Positions 17,012-26,210 of a DNA stretch of 47,529 nt are shown here, in pieces. A program made the position numbers and the translations under genes. How positions within the stretch are numbered: the stretch's first letter is position 1; every line of letters starts with the position of its first letter. The stretch is from Deltaproteobacteria bacterium (GTDB lineage Bacteria; Desulfobacterota; BSN033; UBA1163), in contig JAGVBT010000106.1 of the NCBI GenBank assembly GCA_020059605.1, forward strand, positions 1-47,529, read 5' to 3'. The notes beneath the pieces are model-generated. The model saw only the letters and a program-made list of their open reading frames with translations. It was not told where the DNA came from and made no database searches.

Positions 17012-17079
17012 TGAGAGGTGAAGTTGAAATGGTTCACGCAAAATTGCAGGAGGATCGCGCTAAAAACAAGAAACAAGCC
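17012..17079 (+). pseudogene. Remnant of a second RAYT element (3' end)
   Basis: These ~68 bases match the 3' end of the intact RAYT gene and its right repeat: both encode E(V/I)EMVHAKL(Q/L)E(D/N)RAKNKKQA, with the shared AAAAACAAGAAACAAGCC. The usual TGACCCC end is replaced by CCCAGGG. Only the terminal ~22 codons survive. It interrupts the 3' end of the decayed gene on the opposite strand. Confidence 0.65.
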
Positions 17080-17566
17080 CCAGGGCTTTTCTCGAAAGTG
17101 GTGATTGTCCAGTCGCCAATACTCTCAAAGATGAAAGGATAAAGCTCCTGGGAACCGTCCCACTCACTATACTCCGGCTCAATAATCAGTAGCTCGGAGC
17201 CTGTCTTGATGGTATATTTTGCCGGGACTTTTTTCCCATCTGCCTTCACAATCACTTGCAAATATTTCTGCACGGTCTGTCCGGAATTCACCTGGCCTAC
17301 GCTGACACCAATATAAATTTCATCATCGGATACTGCTGGATTCGGATCATATCTTCCTATAACAAGGTAATTTCCCGGGTTCACATGAACGGTGGCTATT
17401 CCAGTATTATTTGTTAATCCGGTTCCCGCAGGCGTGCAGCTTAACCACTGTGCCGGGAGTTACCGTGCCTTTCGATCCAACTGATATAACAATCGAAATA
17501 AGTTCCTAAAAGTCCAATCCTATGTTTTGCCTCTACCACGGCAGTTGGGAAAATCTTGCTGGTCAT
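17080..17566 (-). pseudogene. Decayed beta-rich protein gene with frameshifts
   Basis: ATG 17566 has a strong ribosome site (AAAGGAGA), and the first ~23 residues (MTSKIFPTAVVEAKHRIGLL...) are open. The frame then changes to SIVISVGSKGTVTPGTVVKL, and again to GTGLTNNTGIATVHVNPGNY and the longest open stretch (to about 17080, DWTITTFEKSPG), where the RAYT remnant takes over. At least two frameshifts are needed. The content suggests an Ig-like or carboxypeptidase-regulatory-type beta-sandwich. I do not recognise a specific family. From 17567 to 17766 I see nothing supportable. Confidence 0.5.
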
Positions 17567-17766
17567 AATATCCGTCTCCTTTCTGTTGCATAGGCTAGAA
17601 TAAAAGCGCAGCAGAAAATAGACTAAAACATCGGAGTAGACTCAGTAAGATCTTCGGATATTATTAATGTGGAGTAATTTGAGGTATACGGGCGGGAATA
17701 GCTGGGTTAATGCAGATTAGAAAGGATCAATGAAAATCACTCAACATAAATGAGGACTCACCATAA

Positions 17767-18230
17767 GCCTTCGCCCAGAAAGCCTGTCGTGAAGGCTATC
17801 GAACCTTCTACACCCGCTCTCCTCAGTTCTTCTATCAAATCGCTCTAGCCCGAGCGGATGGGAGCTAAGGCACCCTGATGAAAAGGCTCTCCAAAACTCA
17901 TCTGCTGGCCATTGATGACCTGGGGTTAGCACCTCTCACAGATACGGAAAGAAGAGACCTGCTCGAGAGGTCATCGAAGACCGCAATGGATCGGGTTCCA
18001 CCCTGATTACCAGTCAACTCCCCATTGAAAATTGGCATGATCATATTGAGGACCCAACTATCGCCGATGCGATTATTATGGACCGGTTGATTCACAATGC
18101 TCACCGAATCCAACTGAAAGGGGGGTCCATGCGAAAAAAACAAAAACTTGACGGAAACTGGCAGATAGGTAAAATATCAAACACCGGCGTCGTTTCGCTC
18201 CGACAGGGTGGCCGGATTCGATCGGAATAG
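17767..18230 (+). pseudogene. istB: IS21-family istB remnant
   Basis: Translated pieces match the IstB transposition helper ATPase: AFAQKACREGYRTFYTRSPQ, then [20 protein letters not shown] (the Walker B region), then, after a frame change, [20 protein letters not shown] and [20 protein letters not shown]. The N-terminal third with Walker A is missing. There is an in-frame stop after ADGS near 17855 and a frameshift near 17970. No istA is present. IstB normally helps the IstA transposase choose targets. Confidence 0.8.
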
Positions 18231-18299
18231 GTGGCCGCTTTCATTCGGAACGGCCGGCCGACTTCCTTCGGAATGGGTGGTCGGAATCAGCGGAACAGG
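18188..18299. repeat. IS21 right-end multiple repeats
   Basis: Four imperfect units of about 22 bp start from 18207, each built as GGTGGCCG...TCGGAA or close to it. They follow the istB remnant and look like the multiple terminal transposase-binding sites of IS21-type elements. From 18300 to 18558 I see nothing else supportable. Confidence 0.55.
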
Positions 18300-18558
18300 C
18301 AAGTATCCCAGAAACATAGAAAGAATCATTTTAAACCATATTGTACAGAACCCAGTTAATTTGAAAATCAATTATTCCGAAAGTATCGGGTATACTCGCA
18401 TTGCCCATTTCCGCCCCTAATATACACCCTTTCAAAAAAATAGGGAAGTAAATTTTTCAGAGATAGAGAGGGGGATGGAGGATGGGGGATGGGTTTAACA
18501 CCTACTACTCTGCGATAGTGAGTTGGTCTCGGAGTTGATGATTGCCGAAAGAAAGGAA

Positions 18559-18594
18559 CAGGAAAGGCAGAGCTAAATAGCCCCGCCTTTCCTG
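18559..18594 (-). terminator. Terminator of the beta-propeller/HYR gene
   Basis: CAGGAAAGGC (18559-18568) and GCCTTTCCTG (18585-18594) are a perfect 10-bp inverted repeat, followed on the minus strand by a T-rich stretch. It lies 31 bases after the stop at 18626. Confidence 0.65.
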
Positions 18595-18625
18595 TTTAAG
18601 AATCAGAGCAACAATTATCATTTTG

Positions 18626-20947
18626 TTATTTCTTTGATAAATTGTGAGGTACATTAACGACTACGTTTCCCGGTAGTGAACTGTTTCCACAGACGTCAGT
18701 GCAGGTAATAGCAATTGTGTAAATACGCCCACTTCCTTTCCCGGACCTTTCCGCTCTTAAATTCAGGCTGAGATCTCCGGTGACTTTCCAATCCGGCGCC
18801 GTATTACCATCCCCGAGACCGTCCTCCGGCTCATTGCTGCTCACTGATGAAATCTTGCAAACAGGTTCAGCATCACAGGTGTCCACTGCAGAAGCAGTAA
18901 CACTTATCGGTATCATTTTATGGTTTGGAGGCCATAACACATTTGGGGTGGCGGTAATATTAGCAATAATAGGAGGGGTAGTATCCTGGACAGTTACGAC
19001 TTGCGTATACGAGGTGGCATTGCCACAAGAGTCTTTTGCCACCCATGTTCTTTGCAGCTCGTAATTGGACGGACAATTACCATCTACCCTTGTCTCGGTA
19101 AACTGGATAGTGGGAGAAGGGTCACAATTATCCATCGCACTAACCGTTGCAGGGGGTGGAACCGCATCGCATTCGACTGTGATATTAGCAGGGGGCAAAA
19201 GAATAATGGGTGGGGTAGTATCCACTATGGTAATGATCTGGGTACAAGAACTCGCGTTGCCATTCTTATCGGTGGCCGCCCATGTACGCTGGATTGTTGA
19301 TTGCTGGGGACATGTCCCCTGTGAAACCGCATCCTTGTAACTAATCTTCGGGCTGGGATCACAGATATCCGTCGCCGTTGCGTATCCAGTCACTGTGGAA
19401 TCGGTGGAGGTATTGCATTCAACTATCTTGCCTGCCGGGCAGGTTATGATTGGAGGATCAGCTTCTACCACAGTAACTGTTGCGCTACAGGAGCTCGACG
19501 CGGAATGGTCGTCCGTTACTGTCAATAATACCGTATTTTCTCCCAGAGGGTATGGTCCAGGTGGTGACTGGTCGTACGTCAATGGATCTCCGTCCGGATC
19601 GTATGACCCTCCGTCAATGCTTGCACTGGCAGAACATGAACCTGATGGGGCGATTACGGACACATCCTTGCATACAGCTACTGGCGGTGAATTAACGGCG
19701 CACGCGGAAAGAAACAATTCATGGTAGCCATTTGGGTTTTCCCCCGGAACCAGATCCTGATTCGAGTGAAAAACAATGATAGTAGCGTCAGAATTCATAT
19801 CGTAAGACCGATTTTTTGAATTTGGATCTGTGGTATTAGTTACCTGTCTGTATGTACTGTTCGGGATATCGTAAACGAATAAATCCCGATTTCCATCAGC
19901 ATTTCCACCTGCCACTAGATCAGCATTCGATACCGCAAGAATTTTGGTGCCATCTCTAGAGATTACCGGCCGCAATAGATCATCAAGCTGAGTAAATGTA
20001 TTCGCTATCCTGTCATAAATAAAGTATTGTTCTGCATTGAAGGTATTTTTCCCGGAATCTAAATCGGCGTTCGACCTGAGCGTAATCAGGCTACCGTCGT
20101 CGCTCATGGAAATAGCGTAACTATCAAAGTTTGAGTTGGTAACCTGCGAGAGTATACCGTTTAAAGCATCATATAGGATAATTTGCTCTCGCTTGTTGGA
20201 ATTATTTCCAAAAAGATCAGCATTAGAATTGATAACAATCCATCTACCGTCCGCACTGATCCATATGCCATCGGAAACACAACTAGAAATAAGGCCACAA
20301 TTATTATCCTCATTGAATGTGATTTGCTTAAACGTGGATGTTGCGATGTCGTAGAGAAATACTTCACTTCCCTCGTCTTGGTTTCCAGGGGGTACTATGT
20401 CCGCATAAGAAGTTACTACCATTTTATTGCCGTTGGCGCTGATAAAACCGGACACATTTTTAAGTTTTGTGGTGACCTGTTTCATGAAATTTGTTGATCT
20501 GTTGAGTACATACAAATGATTGGTACCAATGGTGCCATCAGGAGCACAACCCATGGCAATCAAGTTTCCATCGGAACTAATATTATGTAAATAGCAACCG
20601 GCGAAGGCCTGAGTCCAGTTTGAGTGAGTGAGCTGAGTCAGGGTATCTGTTATAACGTTGTAGTGAAATATCTCGGCGCTCCCGTCTGTATTGTTTCCTG
20701 GGATGAGATCCTTATTCGAAGAGAATAGAACATTTTTGCCATCGGCACTAATACGCGGAGTACCATAATTTATCGCTCCCGGCCATTCTGTTTTTGTTAT
20801 TTGAGTTATCGGGCAGTTTTGTGCTGGTAACGTTTGTGCAAATGCAAGAACCGTAACGACTGCCAATACCACCATAACCATCCCTCTGCGAAAAACCGTC
20901 CTCCCCAAGTAGCCCCTTCTTCTTGATACCATGCGAATGTTTTTCAT
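18626..20947 (-). CDS. Secreted beta-propeller protein with HYR domains
   Basis: A 773-residue exported protein. The signal peptide has a basic start (RRRGYLGRTVFRRG), a hydrophobic core and a likely cleavage after LPAQ. Residues about 45-400 hold TolB/PD40-like blades with recurrent ISADG, SSDG and LF(V/L)YD(I/N) motifs. From about 415 there are a C-rich PKD-like segment and at least two HYR-type repeats (PPIITCPAGKIVEC, PPIILLPPANITVEC, each with D(I/N)CDPSP and a W(A/V)A(T/K)D core), then an Ig-like end. It is probably a cell-surface or extracellular protein-interaction protein. AAAGGAGGGG supports the start. Confidence 0.8.
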   Translation of the reverse strand: MKNIRMVSRRRGYLGRTVFRRGMVMVVLAVVTVLAFAQTLPAQNCPITQITKTEWPGAINYGTPRISADGKNVLFSSNKDLIPGNNTDGSAEIFHYNVITDTLTQLTHSNWTQAFAGCYLHNISSDGNLIAMGCAPDGTIGTNHLYVLNRSTNFMKQVTTKLKNVSGFISANGNKMVVTSYADIVPPGNQDEGSEVFLYDIATSTFKQITFNEDNNCGLISSCVSDGIWISADGRWIVINSNADLFGNNSNKREQIILYDALNGILSQVTNSNFDSYAISMSDDGSLITLRSNADLDSGKNTFNAEQYFIYDRIANTFTQLDDLLRPVISRDGTKILAVSNADLVAGGNADGNRDLFVYDIPNSTYRQVTNTTDPNSKNRSYDMNSDATIIVFHSNQDLVPGENPNGYHELFLSACAVNSPPVAVCKDVSVIAPSGSCSASASIDGGSYDPDGDPLTYDQSPPGPYPLGENTVLLTVTDDHSASSSCSATVTVVEADPPIITCPAGKIVECNTSTDSTVTGYATATDICDPSPKISYKDAVSQGTCPQQSTIQRTWAATDKNGNASSCTQIITIVDTTPPIILLPPANITVECDAVPPPATVSAMDNCDPSPTIQFTETRVDGNCPSNYELQRTWVAKDSCGNATSYTQVVTVQDTTPPIIANITATPNVLWPPNHKMIPISVTASAVDTCDAEPVCKISSVSSNEPEDGLGDGNTAPDWKVTGDLSLNLRAERSGKGSGRIYTIAITCTDVCGNSSLPGNVVVNVPHNLSKK

Positions 20948-21084
20948 TTTGTCCCCTCCTTTACAGAATATTTTGCAAATCTTCCCTTATTGCATCAAAT
21001 ACCTATCCTGAATCCGGCGTGAAAACTATGTATAAAATATTTAAAGACTCAACCAATTATTAAAGCTATCGTGTATACAAACCT

Positions 21085-21158
21085 CTACAGCTTGATGCGT
21101 CCGATGGTTGTATTAAAATTCTGAAAGAATGTTGGGTCGGACTTCACCCAGTCATCCC
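21085..21158 (-). pseudogene. 3' remnant of a stand-alone receiver gene
   Basis: The last ~24 codons (DWVKSDPTFFQNFNTTIGRIKL then TAG) match the C-terminus of the receiver protein at 25565-26077 (DWGKSDSKFFQDFNTTIGRIKL). Nothing upstream of it remains. It implies a former extra copy of the receiver family here. The rest of the 20948-21523 gap holds only a hairpin near 21284 and short G/C-rich runs. Confidence 0.65.
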
Positions 21159-21283
21159 CCTAATTCCTGACCCTCTTAAATTGCCCTCCCTTATATCACG
21201 GGGAGGTAACCAAAAAGTAACCGGAATGAGTGGGGGGGATTTTTTAAAAATGGGGCTATCTTATTGATATAACGAGGTAATCA

Positions 21284-21317
21284 AGAAGTGGAAAAGGTTT
21301 CCCACTTCTCTTTTTAA
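21284..21317 (+). terminator. Orphan terminator-like hairpin
   Basis: AGAAGTGG (21284-21291) pairs with CCACTTCT (21302-21309), followed by TTTTTAAATTTTTATTTTT. No + strand gene ends upstream of it, so it may be left over from lost DNA or belong to an unrecognised transcript. Confidence 0.45.
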
Positions 21318-21523
21318 ATTTTTATTTTTGGTGTCCAAAATGGAGGTGTCAAATCGGGTAAAATGGGGATAAAGAGGAAATAACCCCACCAAGCCTCCCC
21401 TTATCTTAATGGGAGGATCGAAAGTTCGTTCACAGTTTAATTGCCCGCAGAGCAGAGGAAATGAAGGCGGGGGATGATATCAATAAAATAAGTCCTGAAC
21501 TCAATTGAGGTTGTTAAAACTTA

Positions 21524-22090
21524 TTACTGAGACAACCGCTGAGCCTTCTCCCATTCCTGTTCCAAGCCGTATGTCTTAATTTTCTCGAGAAGTTGACCGA
21601 AATCGATCCGATCACCGGAGATGGTAAGAATGCCGGCGATATCCCATAAATGTTTTTCTGATCCGCCTTCTCTAAAATATTCAAGCTTCCTCAAAATGAC
21701 ATACTCCGGGGAAGCCACCCAGATGGATTCCCCTTCAAAATTTACTTTTTTTCGGTTTAACATTCCCCAGTGATGAAGCGGATCGTCTCCCATGACATAA
21801 CAATCCGCTCTAAATGCAGTCTCGAGGTGGATGATATTAAAATGGCCTCTGATTCGACGATGAATCTCCACCCGAAGGCTCTCCTCGGGAGGACAGTAAA
21901 ATTCCTCGGGTGGAAAGGCTTCTATGATTTTCCGAGCTTCCTCTGTCTTCAGCTCTATGACCAGGTCAATATCCTGTGTTAAACGCGGTTCCGCATAGAT
22001 GATCACAGCAACCGCCCCAGTGGCCATGTAACGGACGCCCATTTTATTCAGCCGGGAGATAAATAGGTTAAACAGGTTAGGTTCTTGCAT
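21524..22090 (-). CDS. Nucleotidyltransferase-fold protein (AbiEii/DUF6036-like)
   Basis: A 188-residue protein. TGAVAVIIYAEPRLTQDIDLVI (from about residue 24) shows the NTase pattern of a small-residue turn followed by DxD. A later helical part (SPEYVILRKLEYFREGGSEK, then DIAGIL) is typical of AbiEii/DUF6036-like proteins, where a Lys near YVILRKL is conserved. The nucleotide donor and target are unknown. The ATG at 22090 overlaps the upstream small gene by 14 bases, so the two are translated together; an alternative ATG at 22120 would lie deeper in that gene. It resembles type IV-like toxin-antitoxin components, but this is not proven. Confidence 0.75.
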   Translation of the reverse strand: MQEPNLFNLFISRLNKMGVRYMATGAVAVIIYAEPRLTQDIDLVIELKTEEARKIIEAFPPEEFYCPPEESLRVEIHRRIRGHFNIIHLETAFRADCYVMGDDPLHHWGMLNRKKVNFEGESIWVASPEYVILRKLEYFREGGSEKHLWDIAGILTISGDRIDFGQLLEKIKTYGLEQEWEKAQRLSQ

Positions 22091-22262
22091 AGAGGAAAAT
22101 TTCCCGAACTTTTTTTTCAATTTCTTGTTCGGTCCAGCCCGGGTAATGCTGATGGAGAGCGGCCGCCTTCAATCGCCTGGCCGAATAATAAAGCCTTAAA
22201 GCAATCCGGAGCTTCTTCTCGGGAGGCATGGATTGATAGATTTTTTTCTGTAATGGAATCAT
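22077..22262 (-). CDS. Small helical partner of the nucleotidyltransferase
   Basis: A 61-residue charged helical protein (IPLQKKIYQSMPPEKKLRIA, then YYSARRLKAAALHQHYPGWT, ending EKKVREIFLYART). I recognise the pattern of a widespread small family in which an L-x-SAR-x-LKAA helix and a (P/H)xW segment precede VREIFLYART, usually encoded upstream of an AbiEii-like nucleotidyltransferase. ATG 22262 has GGGGGGAAAG upstream; the longer reading from 22358 would include repeat DNA. A role as antitoxin or regulator is inferred from context only. Confidence 0.65.
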   Translation of the reverse strand: MIPLQKKIYQSMPPEKKLRIALRLYYSARRLKAAALHQHYPGWTEQEIEKKVREIFLYART

Positions 22263-22325
22263 TTCTTCACTTTCCCCCCGTCTCTTTATCTCATCTCCCT
22301 GATGTTTTGTCAAATAGGAAACAGG

Positions 22326-22437
22326 GGAACCCCACCCAGTCTCCCCTTCCTTTAGCAAGTTGCCCGCAGGCTAAAGCCTGCGGCTACCTAAAAAAGGGAA
22401 TTACGACACAGCCACTTAAGGGGAGGTGGGGAGGGGT
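22326..22437. repeat. Complex intergenic palindrome (REP-like)
   Basis: CCGCAGGC-TAAA-GCCTGCGG (22364-22383) is a perfect 8-bp hairpin. It is nested in a wider pairing between a C-rich segment (from 22330) and a G-rich segment (to 22437). It separates two minus-strand genes. Confidence 0.5.
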
Positions 22438-22454
22438 TAGCCCGAAGAACATTT

Positions 22455-22556
22455 TTACGGGGTCAGCAGGGTGTCCAGAACCTCTTTGAATGCGGGAAAG
22501 GGCTGGGCGCCCCGGATTCGCTTCAGGGCCTTCAATTTAACAGGCATCTGTAACAT
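22455..22556 (-). CDS. 33-codon ORF coupled to the BTAD regulator
   Basis: Its ATG overlaps the stop of the large regulator gene (TGATG), which would permit translational coupling. The product (MLQMPVKLKALKRIRGAQPF..., ending DTLLTP) is basic and amphipathic. I do not recognise it. It could be a real microprotein or a chance frame or remnant in the 3' tail; the TGATG overlap is the only positive evidence. Confidence 0.35.
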   Translation of the reverse strand: MLQMPVKLKALKRIRGAQPFPAFKEVLDTLLTP

Positions 22557-25468
22557 CACTGTTTATTCAGACTTTCCAGGATGTTTTTATAAATGGCTTC
22601 CGTCATGGGGTCCGGCCGGGTCTTGAGTTCCTTTTTGAGGACTCTTTTGCAGGTTTCATAGACCGCAAGCGCTTCGTTGTTCATGCCCCTTGTGGCATAA
22701 AGGGTCATTAGTTTTTGATACGACTCTTCCAGAAGAGGGTCGACCTCGATGAGAACTCCCTTGGGAATCACTCCCGTTCCATGAGACAGGATGACTTTCA
22801 AAAGCTGTTTGGGCTGCTGTCGAACCCATTCCTTTTCTTCGATGGGAGACTCCCCGCGAAATACCCTGAAACGGCCCAGGGTTTGAATGCGAAGGCGAAG
22901 GACTTTTGATCGGTGAATTGTTTTCCGAATCTCATTGATTTTATTACGAATTTTCACAATAGGGTAATTTTTGAATTTTTTCAATTCCTGCTCGGCCAGG
23001 GGAGCCAGGCGGGTGTTGAGCAAATGGGTTGCATACTCAACGGCGCCCCTCACCTCCAGGGTCAGAGCAAGGATGCATACCTGCAGGAGGTCACGTGGGC
23101 TTGTCATCGTGAAGTTATCAATTCGTTTTTCTTCTGCAATCCTCAGCCCGGCTTCAAGATGTGGGATGACCTCCTCATCACGGGCCTGGCTGTGTTTCAG
23201 GAGGGCCATCGCAAAATGGGCATCCAAGGCAATATTACTGGATAAAGAAAGAAGATAATTCAAAGTCGTTTGAAGATCTCTTTCAAGGTTCTCATTTTGC
23301 GGGAGATGGGAGGCGATGAAACCGCTTAAAACGGTAATGAGGTGCAAGTGGTATTCCGATCGAACCTCCGCTGAACATAAAATTTGAAAGGATCGGTCCA
23401 GCAAGTCTTTTGCTTTTTCATAATTTCCTTCAAAATAAAAGTTCCGGCCAAGATACAACAAGGCATCGCCTTTATTGTTGGGATGACCCGTGGAATTCGC
23501 GAAATCCATCAGGCGGGCTCCAACCTCTTCAGCCTCTCTGTATTGTTCAAGATGGGGCTTTAACATGAGGTCATAGACCATGGTAACAGGGAACAGGTAG
23601 GTCAGGCCATGCCGCTCGGCCTCGTTCTTTGTGGTAGTAATGATTTCTTCCGCTTCCTTGAAGTCTCCCTTAAAAAGCGTAAATTCACAGCGACTTAATT
23701 GATAAAGGACCCGCACGCTGGAATCGGGGTGTTTTCCAATCAGTTTTTCGAGCTCCTTGATTTTGCTCTCGGCAAGTTTGAATTCTCCGAGCCAGCAAAG
23801 AGCGTGCACGGCATTGACCAGGGCATGAATCCGAAGGGGAGTGTCATCTAACTTTCTCGATATCCAATAAGCATTCTGGCAAGCATAGAAGCCCTTCCTG
23901 GGGTCCCCGTTCCGGTAAGTAAGTCCAAAACCCATCTGGTGCCAAAGAACCGCCTTCTCGTAAGGATAGGGTTCCGTTTCTGGCAGGCCCAGCAATTCCT
24001 CCGCCCGCTCAATCAAAACAGGCAGGGGAATCATAGCACGCCCTCTTAAGATGGAAGTTTCGATCAGGAGGGCCAGTGAGAGAAGAAGTCCCCGGACCTC
24101 TTCTTTTTTGCCGAAAAGGGAAAGGGCTTTTTGAAGACTGTTAAGGTCTTCTTCGGTCCCCGTGAAGCGTCCAACCATGGAGCGATAATAGAGAAGCCAG
24201 GGATTTTCCTGGATGAGTTTCTCCGGAAGGGATTGAATCCACTGGGAGAGATCTCCCGTCCTGCCGGTCTTTAATAAATCGAGCCCGATTCGTTCGATCG
24301 CTAAAGCCGCATTTTCGAAAGCCCCGGCCTCGAGAAAATAATGAATTGCCATTTCCTGCTCATTTCTTCTCTCATAGAGGGTTGCCGCTTTAAAACACAG
24401 GGAAGCCCTTTCTTCTTCTCCGATGCTAACCTTTAATTTAGCCTGTAAAAAATCACGAAACATTTGATGGTAGCGGAAGAGCCACCCTTTCTTTTCGTCA
24501 TAGAATGATTGAACGAAAAGATTTTTTCTCACATGATCGCGAAGGATTTCCTCGGCATTGTCCGTCCCGGTAAATTCCTTTATGAAACCGGAATCAATGA
24601 GATCGATGAGGGAAGATTTTAATAAGAACTCCTGAACCTTCCCCGGTTGTGCATCGAAAATCTCCCTTCCGAAATATTGGAAGACCTCGTTCTTGAAATG
24701 GTCAGGAAGATCCCGGGCAATAAAACTTTTCCTCATCGCTTCCGGAAACCGGCTAAGCGACTCCGAAAGCAAAATGAGTCCACCCACCCATCCTCCCGTG
24801 GCCGAATGGATCTTTTCCAACTGGTCCGGATCGAAGTTGATTTTACGCAATTTATAGAAAAACTCTTTGATTTCTCTTCTGGTAAAAGCAAGGTCACCAT
24901 TCTTTAAGATGAAGGCGGCCTGTCTCATCTTAAGGGTTTGAAAGTCGAAGGAAAGAGGCGGCATTCCCCGGGAAAGGAAAAAGATCTGTGCGTGAGGCGG
25001 AAGGGCATCGACAAAAACCTGCAGAAACCTGTAAACAGGGGAATCGTGGGCAAGCCGATCCAGGCCGTCAAGGATGCACCGAATCGGACTATGGATATAT
25101 TCAGAGAGAGCGCTTGTCCATTCCCGGTAGAGAAGCATTTCTTCTCTGCCGCCTGTGGGGATGGACGGGTAAGACAGAAGATCTGAAAGATCGAGATCCT
25201 TCAGGGCGTACTGAAAAGCATGGACAATCGCCAGAAACAGGTTCACAGGGTCCGAGTCCTCTTGCCCTAGATTGACCCAGGCAGAGGGAATTTTCGATTG
25301 CCGGACATAGGAGGCGGCCAGGGTTGTTTTTCCCTGGGCCGTCTGGCCCAGAACGAGAATCAATTTTTTATCCCTATTTTTTTCGAGCAGGTCGAAGAGA
25401 TGGGACCGGTGGACAATGGGGGGCAAATCAGGGGACAAGATCTTCGAAAGACTGACCGGTGTCTTCAT
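22556..25468 (-). CDS. MalT-like STAND ATPase regulator with shortened BTAD output
   Basis: A 970-residue signal-transduction ATPase. Walker A is GQTAQGKTT (41-49) and Walker B-like CILDGLDRL (about 131-139). A helical arm and many TPR-like repeats (about 370-840) follow. The C-terminus begins like a SARP/BTAD winged helix (LRIQTLGRFRVFRGESPIEE, then QQPKQLLKVILSHGTGVIPK) but jumps at about residue 908 from GVLIE straight to VDPLLEESYQKLMTLYATRG, which is the last part of a BTAD domain. About 100 residues normally lie between them. The frame is intact. DNA binding is therefore doubtful. It lies 96 bases downstream of a receiver gene on the same strand. Confidence 0.8.
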   Translation of the reverse strand: MKTPVSLSKILSPDLPPIVHRSHLFDLLEKNRDKKLILVLGQTAQGKTTLAASYVRQSKIPSAWVNLGQEDSDPVNLFLAIVHAFQYALKDLDLSDLLSYPSIPTGGREEMLLYREWTSALSEYIHSPIRCILDGLDRLAHDSPVYRFLQVFVDALPPHAQIFFLSRGMPPLSFDFQTLKMRQAAFILKNGDLAFTRREIKEFFYKLRKINFDPDQLEKIHSATGGWVGGLILLSESLSRFPEAMRKSFIARDLPDHFKNEVFQYFGREIFDAQPGKVQEFLLKSSLIDLIDSGFIKEFTGTDNAEEILRDHVRKNLFVQSFYDEKKGWLFRYHQMFRDFLQAKLKVSIGEEERASLCFKAATLYERRNEQEMAIHYFLEAGAFENAALAIERIGLDLLKTGRTGDLSQWIQSLPEKLIQENPWLLYYRSMVGRFTGTEEDLNSLQKALSLFGKKEEVRGLLLSLALLIETSILRGRAMIPLPVLIERAEELLGLPETEPYPYEKAVLWHQMGFGLTYRNGDPRKGFYACQNAYWISRKLDDTPLRIHALVNAVHALCWLGEFKLAESKIKELEKLIGKHPDSSVRVLYQLSRCEFTLFKGDFKEAEEIITTTKNEAERHGLTYLFPVTMVYDLMLKPHLEQYREAEEVGARLMDFANSTGHPNNKGDALLYLGRNFYFEGNYEKAKDLLDRSFQILCSAEVRSEYHLHLITVLSGFIASHLPQNENLERDLQTTLNYLLSLSSNIALDAHFAMALLKHSQARDEEVIPHLEAGLRIAEEKRIDNFTMTSPRDLLQVCILALTLEVRGAVEYATHLLNTRLAPLAEQELKKFKNYPIVKIRNKINEIRKTIHRSKVLRLRIQTLGRFRVFRGESPIEEKEWVRQQPKQLLKVILSHGTGVIPKGVLIEVDPLLEESYQKLMTLYATRGMNNEALAVYETCKRVLKKELKTRPDPMTEAIYKNILESLNKQ

Positions 25469-25564
25469 CCAGGATCCCTCGGCCTCCGGAAAGAGCTTTC
25501 AATCGATCAACATCCTTTGTATGTTACGCTTATTTTTAAATGATTCCCTGTTGTGGATGGGCCT

Positions 25565-26077
25565 TTACAATTTGATGCGGCCGATGGTCGTATTAAAATC
25601 CTGAAAGAATTTTGAGTCGGATTTCCCCCAATCAGCTCCCCAGGATTTTTCGAAATAATTATCCAGCCTTTTCATCGTTCTTCCCCACCCGGAGGAAACA
25701 TCGCTCTCTTCGAGGATGTCCTCAAGGAAGGGAACGATCTCTCCCAACTTTTCCTTCGGGAGATAGGAACGGGCCTTCATTTCAAAGGAACGCTTCAGGG
25801 ACTCCGGGTTCAGGGCGTGGGCCGTAAGCATAACGACAGGAAGATCGCGGTTGACAGCCAGATCGAGGAGATCGAAGCCCCGGACACCCATGATATCGAG
25901 AATCACCAGGTCGTATTTCTCGGATTTCAACAAATCGGCGGCTCCCTGGTAGGAAGTCGCCTTGTCGAGCGTTGCGTTCGGGCAGGCCCCCAGGATTTCC
26001 TCTTCCAGAACAGATAATACGTCGGGTTCATCGTCAACCGCCAGGATCTTCTTGCCATCAAGAATCGATTTTGCCAT
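25565..26077 (-). CDS. Stand-alone receiver protein with Trp-rich tail
   Basis: A 170-residue CheY-like receiver. The acidic pair is in AVDDEPDVLSVLEEE, the phospho-Asp in VILDIMGVRGF, the switch Thr in VMLTAHAL and the Lys in YLPKEKLGE. After the receiver fold (about residue 125) a tail of about 45 residues (SGWGRTMKRLDNYFEKSWGA...) is shared in outline with the two receivers at 26330 and 26866 and the hybrid kinase at 3693. There is no DNA-binding domain. ATG 26077 has AAGGAGGG 7-8 bases upstream; GTG 26080 is less likely. It shares a divergent promoter region with the receiver at 26330. Confidence 0.85.
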   Translation of the reverse strand: MAKSILDGKKILAVDDEPDVLSVLEEEILGACPNATLDKATSYQGAADLLKSEKYDLVILDIMGVRGFDLLDLAVNRDLPVVMLTAHALNPESLKRSFEMKARSYLPKEKLGEIVPFLEDILEESDVSSGWGRTMKRLDNYFEKSWGADWGKSDSKFFQDFNTTIGRIKL

Positions 26078-26161
26078 CACAATCCCTCCTTGACCTGTTG
26101 TCGTAAAAAAGGATTCCCCACATGGTTGGGAAGAGAACTTGAGCCGTTTATGGGGTTACCC

Positions 26162-26190
26162 ATACTACGAAAAATAGGGGCCTCTGTCAA
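26162..26190 (-). promoter_or_regulatory. Leftward sigma-70 promoter of the receiver/BTAD operon
   Basis: On the minus strand TTGACA (26185-26190), a 17-base spacer and TAGTAT (26162-26167). It mirrors the rightward promoter at 26211; the two -35 boxes are 20 bp apart across an AT-rich stretch. Confidence 0.55.
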
Positions 26191-26210
26191 GAGATTTTTT
26201 TATTTTTTAC

